A stretch of 64,000 nt of DNA from Natrinema salsiterrestre (GCF_029502005.1 NZ_JAMQOT010000004.1:248001-312000), one strand, 5' to 3'. Positions 8,432 through 17,097 are shown, numbered from the stretch's first letter. The notes: a model not told the origin generated them from the sequence alone. Made by a program: numbers and translations.

Positions 8432-9157
8432 TCAGTCGATCGACCCGAACTCGAGCGCGTCAAGCCGTTCCTCGGCCTGTGAGAGTGCGACCTCGTCGCC
8501 GCGCAATCCGTTCGCCAGGTCGCGGGTCGCGCCGATCAGTCGCTCCGCGATCCGCGGATCGACGTCCCCGTCGAGCATCCGAATCCGCTTGACGTGCTCG
8601 CCGAGTGTCTCGAGGGCGGTCCGTTCGCTCGCCGTCAGTTCCCGATCTTCCGTCCAGGTCCGGACGTCGCGGCGGTACTCGCGAACCGCGTTCGCGTACG
8701 CGAGTCCGCGAGCGGCCTGGAGCGATTCCGGGACCTCCTCCACGGAGGGGCGCTCACCTCGATCGGCATCCCGGAGCAGGGAGAGGAAGTAGAGCTCCTC
8801 GCGCTCCTCGAGCGTGATTTCGCGGGCGACGATGTCCGCGACGTGGAGGAGTTCGATCGCGGCGAGGTAGTCGTCGTCGAGTTCGCGAAGGGTGCCGGCG
8901 TTGACGAACCCCCGGCGGCGAACGTACTCGCGACATCGGTCCCGTGCCCGGTCGGCGAGCTCGTCGGTCGAGGTCTCGTCGATCGCGTTCCGAACGGGGG
9001 TGAGGTCGAACGCGACCTCGAGATCGGTGTGTTCGGTGCGTTCGTCGACGCCGACGCTTCGCAGACTCCCACAGGCCGGACACCCGACGCTCCCGGTCTC
9101 GTAATACGACCAGCGCGTCCCACACTCCGTGCACTCGCGCTCACCCCGGATCTTCAT
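8432..9157 (-). CDS. Zinc-ribbon protein, DUF7117-like
   Basis: The 241-residue protein begins with a zinc ribbon: MKIRGERECTECGTRWSYYE gives CxxC at residues 9-12 and a second CPACG follows at about 27-30. The rest (40-241) is a long, acidic, all-helical region without a known catalytic motif. The ATG at 9157 is chosen because the 59 residues upstream in frame are basic and not coding-like. I associate it from memory with a haloarchaeal DUF7117-type family of unknown function; this is not verified. It is convergent with folD (81-base gap) and stands alone. Confidence 0.75.
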   Translation of the reverse strand: MKIRGERECTECGTRWSYYETGSVGCPACGSLRSVGVDERTEHTDLEVAFDLTPVRNAIDETSTDELADRARDRCREYVRRRGFVNAGTLRELDDDYLAAIELLHVADIVAREITLEEREELYFLSLLRDADRGERPSVEEVPESLQAARGLAYANAVREYRRDVRTWTEDRELTASERTALETLGEHVKRIRMLDGDVDPRIAERLIGATRDLANGLRGDEVALSQAEERLDALEFGSID

Positions 9158-9602
9158 GGATGTCGCTACGGTCGGGACAGCAAAAGTCCCACCGGACCCG
9201 TCACGCGGGAGTGACGATCCCGGTCGACCCACGGAGTGATTCTCACGAGGCTTCGAGTTAGCCTTGCGATCTGAGAGGTGCTGTCCCCTTTCTCGTGACA
9301 CGGCGCGCCCGTGAAGATGCGAGCACGGTGACAATCATCGATCGTTCGGCGTCGTTCAATACAGTATTATCGGGTAGCTAGCGAAGGCCACGACGGAAAA
9401 CGAGAGCGACTGATAACTCACGATCGGTTCCTGCAGGCCGAGTTCCGTCTTACATCGCTCTTCCCGGACGACCATTGAGAATCGTTTCAGCACCGAAACT
9501 CCGTCCTTCCCGACGGAAACGGAGCGCGAGGTCCCCCACTCCCGGCCACCACCGACCGTCAGCGTGACGGCTTTTTTGCCTCCCCGGCCGAAAGTCACCG
9601 GT
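9158..9602. other. Non-coding gap between divergent genes
   Basis: About 445 bases separate the zinc-ribbon gene and the next small gene. No coding frame with the genome's codon bias, no RNA fold and no repeat was noticed. A TATA-like GCTTTTTTGCC at 9569-9579 lies about 29 bases before the ATG at 9603. Confidence 0.5.
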
Positions 9603-9749
9603 ATGCGCGACGAAGAAGAAATCCGAGAGCAGTACGAATTCCTCAAAGAGCACCTCGAGAGCGACGAGATGCGACACGACGGCGTCGAGGAGATGTTCAC
9701 GTACTACAAGCGCGCGATCGGGTGGGTACTCGAGGAAGAGCACATCTAA
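9603..9749 (+). CDS. Small acidic helical protein (48 residues)
   Basis: The 48-residue protein starts MRDEEEIREQYEFLKEHL and ends WVLEEEHI. It is strongly acidic with a heptad-like pattern of hydrophobic residues, so it is probably a short helical hairpin or coiled coil. The ATG at 9603 is preferred because a T-rich TATA element lies about 29 bases upstream; the in-frame extension upstream is basic. Codon use matches real genes of the window. Such short proteins are common in haloarchaea, but I know no function. Confidence 0.65.
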   Translation: MRDEEEIREQYEFLKEHLESDEMRHDGVEEMFTYYKRAIGWVLEEEHI

Positions 9750-9809
9750 TCGCGCCCGAGCGTGGCGGGGTCGTTTCTCGTCGGCCACTACTCCGCACCG
9801 TGTCGTTAC

Positions 9810-9817
9810 ATTTAAGT
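9810..9817 (+). promoter_or_regulatory. TATA box of candidate small RNA
   Basis: ATTTAAGT is a good archaeal TATA box with no start codon of a plausible gene about 27 bases downstream. Instead the first base of a strong hairpin falls there. Confidence 0.5.
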
Positions 9818-9837
9818 AGTCTCCACAGCATCGTCCA

Positions 9838-9940
9838 CGTGACGCTTCGCTTGGAGGGCCGAAGCGTCAGCGGGGACCAATTCAGGGCGGCAAGCGATCG
9901 CGTGACACTTTTCCGTCACGCGATCTGCTTTCCTGTTTCG
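9838..9940 (+). ncRNA. Candidate small RNA with two perfect hairpins
   Basis: Two perfect stems lie in tandem in this gene-free stretch. TGACGCTTCG (9840-9849) pairs with CGAAGCGTCA (9860-9869) around a 10-base loop. GATCGCGTGAC (9896-9906) pairs with GTCACGCGATC (9915-9925) around an 8-base loop. A TATA box at 9810-9817 would start transcription at about 9838-9841, exactly at the first stem, and a pyrimidine-rich CTGCTTTCCTGTTTC follows the second stem as a possible terminator. I see no box C/D or ACA arrangement that would make it a guide RNA. A long + frame through this region has poor codon use and was rejected. Confidence 0.45.
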
Positions 9941-10216
9941 AAATCGCTACTCTCGTAGTGTCGACACCGCCGAACCATTATTCATATAATAAATCCCGTT
10001 AATACATCCCCCAAACATATAATAGTACCGTAATACAATTCCTGAACAGTAAACATGAACTGCTCATTATGTGTGGTTTAGCGGTCGATTCGTCACGGGG
10101 GTTATGAGTCTACCGGGCTGAAAACGAGACTGCTCACTGGTAATAGCCCCCTTTCGGTCGAAACAACCCGATAGCCTTATTAAAATTCGACAGTAAGTAA
10201 GATTGGTACTTTCCCA
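9941..10216. other. AT-rich intergenic region before padR
   Basis: Bases 9976-10070 are unusually AT-rich for this GC-rich window, with several overlapping TATA-like runs (CATATAATAAATC, ACATATAATAG). The motif GTTTACTG occurs in reverse at 10047-10054 and CGAGACTGCTCACTG at 10125-10139. A TTATTAAAATTC box about 35 bases before the padR ATG probably drives that gene. No coding frame was accepted. Confidence 0.5.
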
Positions 10217-10492
10217 ATGTACGACCTGACAGGATTTCAGCGTGACTTGCTCTACGTCATCGCTGGCGAGGACGAGCCCCACGGACTGGCGATCAAAGAG
10301 GAACTCGAGCAGTATTACGAGAAGGAGATCCACCACGGGCGACTCTATCCCAACCTCGACACCCTCGTCGACAAGGGCCTCGTCGAAAAGGGCCGGCGCG
10401 ATCGTCGAACGAACTTCTACACGCTCACCCGCCGCGGCCGCCGCGAACTCGAGGCGCGCCGCGATTGGGAGGCTCAGTACGTCGATCTGTAG
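10217..10492 (+). CDS. PadR-family transcriptional regulator
   Basis: The 91-residue protein is a compact PadR winged-helix regulator. It starts MYDLTGFQRDLLYVIAGED, continues with the PHGLAIKEELEQYYEKEI helix-turn-helix, the conserved HHGRLYPNLDTLVDKGLVEK segment and a wing with RRTNFYTLTRRGRREL. It lacks the C-terminal dimerisation arm of long PadR proteins, as is usual in haloarchaeal small forms. Its long AT-rich upstream region suggests it controls itself. The next gene, an MgtC/DUF4010 membrane protein 96 bases downstream on the same strand, is a possible target, but that is only inferred from position. Confidence 0.93.
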   Translation: MYDLTGFQRDLLYVIAGEDEPHGLAIKEELEQYYEKEIHHGRLYPNLDTLVDKGLVEKGRRDRRTNFYTLTRRGRRELEARRDWEAQYVDL

Positions 10493-10587
10493 CTTTCGGA
10501 CGTCGTTCGATTCCGTCAGGGCTCGTTCCGTTCCACCGAGTGGCTACGTTACCGGCCCCTTCATGGCTCGGCTCCGGCGCGTCGCTT

Positions 10588-11916
10588 ATGTACGGTCGTG
10601 GCAAACGATCAGCAGTGAGTGAGGTCGTGCTGCAGATCGCCGACGCGCCCCTCGAGGAGACGGTCGTCAGACTCGCACTGGCCAGTGCGCTGGGGATGTT
10701 CCTCGGACTCGAGCGCGAGTGGTCCCAGAAGTCCGCGGGGATCCGGACGTTTTCGCTGATCAGCCTGCTCGGCGCTGTCTTTACCGTCCTCGTTCTCGAG
10801 AGCGATATCGGCGAAGGGCTCCTCGTTCTGGGCGGGGTGCTCGTCGTCGTCCAGGGTATCTTGCTCGCCGTGCAAGGGCTCACCGAGGAGGATCCGGCCG
10901 ATACCGGTCTCTCGCTGACGACGTCGGTGTCGATGCTCGTCGCCTACGGTATCGGCGTGCTCGTCGCCGTCGGGTTCATCCTCGAGGGCGTCACCGTCGC
11001 CGTTCTCTCGTCGCTGCTGTTGGTACTCAAACGGGAGCTCCACGAGTTCGCCTGGGGACTCTCTCGGCAGGAGATGCGCTCGACCACGGAGTTCGCCATT
11101 CTCGCCTTCGTCATCTACCCGATCCTCCCGGCCAGATACGAGTTCGACATCGCCGGCATCACCATCCCGCTCGAGCCCCAGGTCATCTGGCTGATGGTCG
11201 TCGCCGTGGCGGGAATCGGGATCGTCAACTACGCGATCGTCTCGACCTACGGCGGCCGCGGCATCGCGATCACCGGCTTTTTCGGCGGCCTGGCCTCCTC
11301 GACGGCCGTCGTCGGGACGATGCTCGACCACGTCAACCAGCGGCCCGAAGCGGCCTCCTACGCCGTCGCCGCGATCCTGCTCGCGAACGCCGCCATGGCG
11401 ACCCGAAACCTCGCGATCGCGGTCGGATTCACGGCGGGCGGTGGCACCGACATCCTCATCGAAGCGATCGTCCCGCTGGGAACCGTCATCCTGCTGGCCT
11501 TCGCGGTCGCGGCCCTCACCGCAGACTGGAGCGAATCCGGTCCGATGGAACTCGAGAGTCCGTTCTCGCTCAAGAACGCGCTCGGGTTCGGCGCCGTCTT
11601 CCTCGTCGTTCTCGTCTTCGGGTCGCTGGCCGAGACGTGGTTCGGGACGCTCGGCTTCTACGCGACCGCCGTGGCCAGCGGGTTCGTCTCGAGCGCCGGT
11701 GCGACCACGTCCGCGGTCGTCCTCTATCGCGGCGGCCAACTGGGGGCACCGGAGGCGACGATCGCGATCTTGCTCGCGACGGTCTCGAGCATCGTCGTCA
11801 AGGCGCTGCTGGCAGCGACGTCGACGAACGACGGGTTTCGGAACCGGATCGCTGCCTACAGCACGGTTCTGCTGGTCGGCGGCGGATTGGCCGCGGTAGT
11901 CCTCGTCGTCGTGTAA
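10588..11916 (+). CDS. MgtC/SapB-DUF4010 membrane protein
   Basis: The protein of about 440 residues has roughly 12 hydrophobic segments. The N-terminal third is an MgtC/SapB domain (LALASALGMFLGLEREW, then GIRTFSLISLLGAVF) and the rest is a DUF4010 domain (FGGLASSTAVVGTMLDHVNQ, SAGATTSAVVLYRGGQLGAP). This fusion is widespread in archaea and bacteria; its role is unclear, with magnesium homeostasis or small-solute transport suggested for the family. The ATG at 10588 gives a short polar lead; a GTG at 10615 is an equally good start. It follows padR on the same strand. Confidence 0.85.
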   Translation: MYGRGKRSAVSEVVLQIADAPLEETVVRLALASALGMFLGLEREWSQKSAGIRTFSLISLLGAVFTVLVLESDIGEGLLVLGGVLVVVQGILLAVQGLTEEDPADTGLSLTTSVSMLVAYGIGVLVAVGFILEGVTVAVLSSLLLVLKRELHEFAWGLSRQEMRSTTEFAILAFVIYPILPARYEFDIAGITIPLEPQVIWLMVVAVAGIGIVNYAIVSTYGGRGIAITGFFGGLASSTAVVGTMLDHVNQRPEAASYAVAAILLANAAMATRNLAIAVGFTAGGGTDILIEAIVPLGTVILLAFAVAALTADWSESGPMELESPFSLKNALGFGAVFLVVLVFGSLAETWFGTLGFYATAVASGFVSSAGATTSAVVLYRGGQLGAPEATIAILLATVSSIVVKALLAATSTNDGFRNRIAAYSTVLLVGGGLAAVVLVVV

Positions 11917-11944
11917 CGCCGGTTCGACGGCTCGAACACATTAC

Positions 11945-11953
11945 TTTTATTTA
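11945..11953 (+). promoter_or_regulatory. TATA box of the aminotransferase gene
   Basis: CTTTTATTTAA is centred about 25 bases before the ATG at 11974, fitting a leaderless transcript. Confidence 0.55.
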
Positions 11954-11973
11954 ACGGTTGGCGTAGATATTGT

Positions 11974-13332
11974 ATGGACCGAGCAACGGTCGAACCACAG
12001 GTCGACTCGATCCCCGGCGAACGAGCCAGCGAGTGGGTCGAGTACCACCATCAGTTCGCCGCGCCGAGCACGTACGTCTACGAGTTCGTCTGGGACGCGA
12101 GCGGCGAGGCGGTCGGCCCGTTCTGCACCGACGTCGACGGCAACGTCCTGCTGGACTTCACGAGCCACGTCGCGGCCGCGCCGCTCGGCTACAACAACCC
12201 GACGATACGGGAGAAGCTCCGCGAGTTCGGCGTCGTCGACCCGCTCAAGATCGCGGGACAGGACTTCTACGTCAGCGGGGGCGGCTCGCCCGAGGACCCC
12301 GAGTTCCCCGGCCCGACGCAGCTGATGGATCGATTGATCGCGATGACCGACCACTACGACATGGACCGGGTCTTCCTCTCGAACTCCGGTGCGGAAGCGG
12401 TCGAGAACGCGATCAAGATCTGCTACGCCGCCGGCGGGCACCGCGCGTTCACCTTCGATGGCGCCTTCCACGGCCGGACGCTGGGTGCGCTCTCGCTCAA
12501 CCGTTCGAAAGCCGTCCACCGAAGCGGTTTTCCGGAAATCCCGGGCGTCGTCAGCGTTCCGTACCCTGCGACCGACGACGACTACGAGACCCGATGGCGA
12601 ACGGACGGCCCCGGTGGCAACGTCGTCGCGGACGCGCTCCACCCCGAACGCGGCGTCGTCGACCCCGACGAAGTCGCCTACCTCATCCTCGAGCCGATCC
12701 AGGGCGAGGGCGGCTACCGGGTCGCCCACCCCGAGTTCGCCCGCGACCTCGAGGCGCTCCGCGACCGGTACGGGCTCCGGATCGTCGCCGACGAGATCCA
12801 GTCCGGACTGGGGCGCACGGGCGAGCTGTGGGCCGTCGATCACCTCGATCTCACGCCGGACGTCATCACCAGCGCGAAAGGACTGCGCGTGGGCGCGACG
12901 ATTTCGCGGTCCGACGTGTTCCCCGAGCAAACGGGTCGGCTCTCCTCGACGTGGGGCGCGGGCGACCTCATCGCCGCCATGCAGGGCGTGCTCACGATCG
13001 ATACGATCCACGAGGAGAACCTGCTCGCGAACGTCCGCGAGCGAGGCGACCAGCTGCGGATGCGACTCGAGGACGCCGTCGAAGACGGTGACGCGCCCGG
13101 CACGATCGACGTCCGCGGCCGCGGACTGATGCTCGCCGTCGAGTTCGATACGAAAGCGCGCCGCGACGCGGTCCTCGAGAGCGCGTTCCGCCGCGGCCTG
13201 TTGACGCTGGGCTGTGGCTACAAAACGCTTCGATTGCTGCCGCCGCTGGACGTCACCGAACGGGAGATCGAGCTGGGGACGAGATTGTTGCTCGAGTCGA
13301 TCGCGGACGTTTCGGACGAAATTGCAGCGTAG
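11974..13332 (+). CDS. Class III pyridoxal-phosphate aminotransferase
   Basis: The 452-residue protein is a fold-type I, class III aminotransferase of the GabT/omega-amino acid type. Visible marks are LSNSGAEAVENAIKIC (cofactor phosphate region), FDGAFHGRTLGALSLN, LEPIQGEGGY, the IVADEIQSGLGRTG signature (Asp273 against the pyridine nitrogen) and the PLP lysine in ITSAKGLRVG (Lys302). The substrate is not certain: 4-aminobutyrate, ornithine, lysine epsilon-amino, or the archaeal amino-acid racemase branch of the same family all look alike. It is convergent with purD and has its own TATA box. Confidence 0.9.
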   Translation: MDRATVEPQVDSIPGERASEWVEYHHQFAAPSTYVYEFVWDASGEAVGPFCTDVDGNVLLDFTSHVAAAPLGYNNPTIREKLREFGVVDPLKIAGQDFYVSGGGSPEDPEFPGPTQLMDRLIAMTDHYDMDRVFLSNSGAEAVENAIKICYAAGGHRAFTFDGAFHGRTLGALSLNRSKAVHRSGFPEIPGVVSVPYPATDDDYETRWRTDGPGGNVVADALHPERGVVDPDEVAYLILEPIQGEGGYRVAHPEFARDLEALRDRYGLRIVADEIQSGLGRTGELWAVDHLDLTPDVITSAKGLRVGATISRSDVFPEQTGRLSSTWGAGDLIAAMQGVLTIDTIHEENLLANVRERGDQLRMRLEDAVEDGDAPGTIDVRGRGLMLAVEFDTKARRDAVLESAFRRGLLTLGCGYKTLRLLPPLDVTEREIELGTRLLLESIADVSDEIAA

Positions 13333-13374
13333 GTGGGTGTGGAGACGGTATCGTCGCCTATCGGCGTCGACTCG

Positions 13375-14667
13375 TTATTCCCCGCGAAGCTCGTTCATGT
13401 GATCGATTCGACGCTGGATGAGATCCGCCTTGCCGATGTCGTGGCGCACGCGCAGCCCCTCCTCGCCGGCGACTGCGAGCGCGTCTTCTGCGATCTCCTC
13501 GGCCGCGGGGATCGAGTCGGCGACGCCGACCAGCGCGAACGATCGGGAGGTGGTCGTGTAGATGCCGTCGTCGCGTTCGTCGACGCTGGCGTAGTACAGC
13601 AGCGCGTCGCCGGCGCTTTCCTCGTCGACCTGGACCTTCGCCCCGGCTTCGGGATCGGTCGGGTACCCCTCCGGCACGGCGTACTTGCAGACCGTCGCCC
13701 GGGAGGCGAACTCGAGGTCCGGCAGCGACTCGCCGTCGCGAGCGGCGGTGAGGACATCGAGGAAGTCGGTCTCGAGCACGGGAAGCGTGTTCATCGCCTC
13801 GGGGTCACCGAAGCGGGCGTTGAACTCGACGACGCGCGGGCCGGTGGTGGTCAGCATGAACTGGCCGTAGAGGATGCCCCGGTAATCCTCGAGGGCGTCG
13901 ACGGTGGCCTCGATGATCGAGACGGCCTCGTCGTAGTCGTCCTCGGTCATGAACGGCAGTTCGTCGCTCGCATCGGAGTAGCTGCCCATGCCGCCGGTGT
14001 TGGGGCCCTCGTCGCCCTCGTAGGCGCGCTTGTGGTCCTGCACCGCCGGCGCGGTCCGGAACTCGCCGTTGGCGACGAACGCCTGGACCGTGAACTCCTC
14101 GCCGATCAGCCGCTCCTCGAGGACGATCCGGTCGTAGTCGGACTCGCGGATGTACGCCTTGCCCTCCTCGGCGGTGACCTGATCGCCGATGACTTTGACG
14201 CCCTTGCCGCCGGTGAGACCGACGGGCTTGATCGCGAGGTCGCCGTCGTACTCGTCGATGAAGTCGCACGCGGCCTCCATGTCGTCGAACGTCTCGAAGT
14301 CCGGACAGCCCGGAACGTCGTTCTCCTGCATGAACTCCCGCTGGAACGCCTTGTCCGTCTCGATGCGGGCCTCCGCTTCTTTCGGGCCGAACGGGTACAC
14401 TCCCGCGGCCTCGAGCGCGTCCGCGACGCCGGCCTCGAGATACGCTTCGGGGCCGATGACGGCGATGGTCGCGCCGACGTCCTCGGCGTAGTCGACGACG
14501 GCCGCCGGATCGGTCGTCTCGAGCGTCTCGAACCCGGACGCGATGCGGGCGATACCGGGGTTCCGGTTGCCGGCACAGGCGTACAGGTCGGCCTCGCTGT
14601 CCTCGAGCGCGCGGGCGATGGCGTGCTCGCGGCCGCCACCCCCGATCAACAGAACGTTCTCTCGCAT
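13375..14667 (-). CDS. purD: Phosphoribosylamine-glycine ligase
   Basis: PurD joins glycine to phosphoribosylamine with ATP in the second step of purine synthesis. The 430-residue protein starts MRENVLLIGGGGREHAIARA, the usual N-terminal nucleotide-binding signature. ATP-grasp features follow: LAIKPVGLTGGKGVKVI, IVLEERLIGEEFTVQAF, EGDEGPNTGGMGSYS and the metal-binding VVEFNARFGDPE. The ATG at 14667 is preferred over in-frame codons further upstream because the signature begins there. It is monocistronic; glycine would come from GlyA in the same window. Confidence 0.96.
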   Translation of the reverse strand: MRENVLLIGGGGREHAIARALEDSEADLYACAGNRNPGIARIASGFETLETTDPAAVVDYAEDVGATIAVIGPEAYLEAGVADALEAAGVYPFGPKEAEARIETDKAFQREFMQENDVPGCPDFETFDDMEAACDFIDEYDGDLAIKPVGLTGGKGVKVIGDQVTAEEGKAYIRESDYDRIVLEERLIGEEFTVQAFVANGEFRTAPAVQDHKRAYEGDEGPNTGGMGSYSDASDELPFMTEDDYDEAVSIIEATVDALEDYRGILYGQFMLTTTGPRVVEFNARFGDPEAMNTLPVLETDFLDVLTAARDGESLPDLEFASRATVCKYAVPEGYPTDPEAGAKVQVDEESAGDALLYYASVDERDDGIYTTTSRSFALVGVADSIPAAEEIAEDALAVAGEEGLRVRHDIGKADLIQRRIDHMNELRGE

Positions 14668-14813
14668 GGTCGAAAACGAAACGCACGAACCTGTAAGCGT
14701 TGCTCTTTTGTCGGCTGGAAGTATCCACAACCGTGGATATATTTTCCGGCGGCGGCCAGTGACGCCGACCGAGCCGGCGGCCGGAACGAGCTCGGATCGA
14801 CGACGATCGGCTG

Positions 14814-15632
14814 CTATCGGAGGAATTCGTCGTCGAAGGTGAGGCTCCCCTCGTCGACTGGCGTGAACTCGGCGGCGACCAGATTGCCCGCCGGGTCGAA
14901 GATTTCGGCGTCGTCTCGCATCACGTACAGCCGGTCGGTTTCAGTTTGCGCGCCCTCCTGCGGGAAGAAGAGGAACCGCTCGTTCGTGCCCAGGTACTGT
15001 GCGTGGACGGTGTTGTAGTCGGTGAACAGGCCGCTCTGCTCGATATCCTGCGGGATCCAGCCCTGTGGTCCCGAGGTGATTTCGAACAGGGCCTTCGAGT
15101 AGAAGTCGTCGGGACGGACGGCCGCTTCACCGCCGGCCCCTTCCAGGATCTCGAAGTCCTCGCCCTCCTCGATCTCGAACGGGAGATCCGCGCCGGTGAG
15201 CGGCCGATACTGGACGCGGAGGAGGTTCTCGACCGCCAACGCGTCGGCGGCCCGGTCCCGCAGTCGGTCGTCGAACACGTACACCTCGCCTTCCGTGACG
15301 GCGGCGTCCGCCGGAACGAAGAGATACCCCTGATCGTTGGTATTGAAATGCTCGATGACGCGCGCGTCGTAGCTCTCCAACACGTCTACGTCGCCGACGG
15401 CGGGCGAGTCGTTCAGCGGCGGTGAGACGACCCGAAAGACGGCACCCGAGAAGTACGCCGCTCGAGTCGCGATCCCCTCCCGGAACTGGCCGTCCGTGCC
15501 CCCGTCTTCGTTCTGTGCGGTCGCTTCTCCCGTCGCTGCGCTCCCGGTCGCTCCGAGCCCCAGCGCGGCAGAGGCGGCTGCGCTCCGCGTTACGAACCGT
15601 CGCCGTGACTGCTGAATCGGCTGGTCGGTCAT
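14814..15632 (-). CDS. Tat-exported hypothetical protein
   Basis: The 272-residue protein starts with a twin-arginine signal (SRRRFVTRSAAASAALGLG, cleavage near ATGEATAQ), so it should be exported folded. The mature part is acidic and Gly/Asp-rich, with no lipobox cysteine and no further membrane helix. Segments such as NDQGYLFVPADAAVTEGEVYV and GWIPQDIEQSGLF suggest a beta-rich secreted domain. I do not recognise a family. The ATG at 15632 puts the RR motif at the normal distance from the start. It stands 182 bases upstream of nothing on its own strand except purD downstream. Confidence 0.8.
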   Translation of the reverse strand: MTDQPIQQSRRRFVTRSAAASAALGLGATGSAATGEATAQNEDGGTDGQFREGIATRAAYFSGAVFRVVSPPLNDSPAVGDVDVLESYDARVIEHFNTNDQGYLFVPADAAVTEGEVYVFDDRLRDRAADALAVENLLRVQYRPLTGADLPFEIEEGEDFEILEGAGGEAAVRPDDFYSKALFEITSGPQGWIPQDIEQSGLFTDYNTVHAQYLGTNERFLFFPQEGAQTETDRLYVMRDDAEIFDPAGNLVAAEFTPVDEGSLTFDDEFLR

Positions 15633-15756
15633 GGTGAATCGAGTGTCCCTCTCGGGCACGCGGCCGTTCGCCCCATCACAGGATAGTACTCGTGCTGGCT
15701 CTTGCAGCCGTCGACAGTGGTCGCGCGCGACCGAGGATCCGAAGACTGCCGACGAC

Positions 15757-16371
15757 CTACCCGTTCGAATCGGAGCGCAGTCGCCCCCTGAAGAATCCCA
15801 CGAGCTCGCCGACGGATCCCGTCCCCCAGACCGCCACGATCACCGCGCCGACGGCGTTGAACACGAAATCGGTGACGATGTCGTCGATCCCGTAGACGGT
15901 AACGAGTCCGCCGAAGGCGAACTCCAGTACCTCCCAGAAGACCCCCACCGCCAGGACGAACACGACGATGAACACCGATCGAAATTTCGGCGGTACGTCG
16001 ATCTCGTCGGTGTGGAGTTCGACCGCTCGGAACGAGGCGTAACCCAGTCCCGCGATCACGCTCGCCGAAACCGTGTGCGTGATCTCGTCGTACCACTGAT
16101 ACCACTCGTAGAGACCGAGCGCCCCGACGGTGTGGAGGACGACCGCCCCCGTGATCCAGAGGGTGAGCCCGGCGTCCATCGAGTACCCGTACTCCCGGCG
16201 CAACGCCGCCGGCAACAGCGTGATCGCGAGCGCGAGACCGGCCGTCACGGCGATGCTGTACCGGCCCGTCGCCGCTCCGTATCCGACGAGCGCGAGCAAG
16301 ACGAGTTGCAGCGCGCGCACGATACGTCGCTCCTGAGAGTCCGACAGCCCGAGCGTCTCGCCGAGTCTCAT
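15757..16371 (-). CDS. Integral membrane protein, DUF2238/YjdF-like
   Basis: The 204-residue protein has about six hydrophobic helices. The core motif WYDEITHTVSASVIAGLGYA followed by VFWEVLEFAFGG with acidic residues inside the membrane is like the DUF2238 (YjdF) family, whose function is unknown. The correct start is the ATG at 16371, which overlaps the stop of the upstream gene as ATGA; a longer frame upstream is a shadow of that gene. The two membrane proteins are therefore translationally coupled and may form a complex. Confidence 0.8.
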   Translation of the reverse strand: MRLGETLGLSDSQERRIVRALQLVLLALVGYGAATGRYSIAVTAGLALAITLLPAALRREYGYSMDAGLTLWITGAVVLHTVGALGLYEWYQWYDEITHTVSASVIAGLGYASFRAVELHTDEIDVPPKFRSVFIVVFVLAVGVFWEVLEFAFGGLVTVYGIDDIVTDFVFNAVGAVIVAVWGTGSVGELVGFFRGRLRSDSNG

Positions 16372-16955
16372 GCTGACCTCGAGTCGTTCGTCGGTCGGCC
16401 GACGGCACCGACGGGTTCGAATCGCGCGACGTACCACTGAAAGAACCCGCCCAGAACGAGCCCGACTGCGGTGACGATGACGAAGTCCCACTGGAGTTCG
16501 GTCTGTGAACGCAGGAATTCGGTCCCGAGCCACTGGTCCGAGTAGAACTGGGCGACCGTCCAGAGCGCCTGCAGCGCGACCGCCGTCAGGACCGCGAAGA
16601 CGACCGCGAACCGTCGAGTCAGTTCGACCGACGTGAACGCGTCGAGTTCGACGACGACGACGAGTGCGAGCGTCGCGATGACGAGATACGCCGCCGCTTC
16701 GAGCGGAAAGCCGGCCGCTCTGGCGACGACTGCGATCGCGGCGACCGACAGGAGCGGCCAGGAAACCATCGCCGTCCAGTCGCGGGTCACGAGCGCCGGT
16801 ATCGACGCGACGACCACGACGATCAGTTCGAAGCCGCCCCAGAGGGGGACGTCCCGCAGCACCCCTTCGATCCCGTCGAGCGCCACGATTCCGAGCAGTA
16901 CCCATCCGATGACGGCGTTCGTCCGCTCGTCGTGGACGAGACCCTCGAGCGTCAC
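16368..16955 (-). CDS. Integral membrane protein, first of a coupled pair
   Basis: The 195-residue protein has about six hydrophobic segments, starting after MTLEGLVHDERTNAVIGW and including LIVVVVASIPALV and LVIATLALVVVVELDAF. The C-terminus is polar. I do not recognise the family; it resembles its downstream partner in size and in having an acidic residue at a helix end. The ATGA overlap at 16368-16371 couples its translation to that partner. A TATA box at 16980-16988 lies 29 bases before its ATG, back to back with the thyA promoter. Confidence 0.8.
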   Translation of the reverse strand: MTLEGLVHDERTNAVIGWVLLGIVALDGIEGVLRDVPLWGGFELIVVVVASIPALVTRDWTAMVSWPLLSVAAIAVVARAAGFPLEAAAYLVIATLALVVVVELDAFTSVELTRRFAVVFAVLTAVALQALWTVAQFYSDQWLGTEFLRSQTELQWDFVIVTAVGLVLGGFFQWYVARFEPVGAVGRPTNDSRSA

Positions 16956-16979
16956 TACCTGCTAGGACGGTGCGGTGAC

Positions 16980-16988
16980 ACTAAAATC
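16980..16988 (-). promoter_or_regulatory. TATA box of the membrane-protein pair
   Basis: Read on the minus strand, GGATTTTAGT is centred 29 bases before the ATG at 16955, consistent with a leaderless transcript. Confidence 0.5.
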
Positions 16989-17097
16989 CGAACCACGCAT
17001 CCGGCAGAGACGAGCCGGCGACGTCCCCCGCTGGATCGCGGCGATCGACCGCCTCGAGAGCACGGTCCGCTCGACCGATTCGGTCCCCGGATCGATA

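Noticed and set aside
9838-9940. The double hairpin as a box H/ACA guide RNA
   Set aside because: No ACA box follows the second stem at the right distance and no K-turn motif is evident; left as an unclassified candidate.
9722-9958. 78-codon + frame over the small RNA candidate
   Set aside because: It overlaps the end of the 48-residue gene, crosses two perfect hairpins and has neither acidic composition nor typical codon use.
15757-16905. 382-codon version of the DUF2238-like gene
   Set aside because: The first 178 codons are Arg-rich and antisense-like and overlap the upstream membrane gene; the ATGA-coupled start at 16371 is clearly better.
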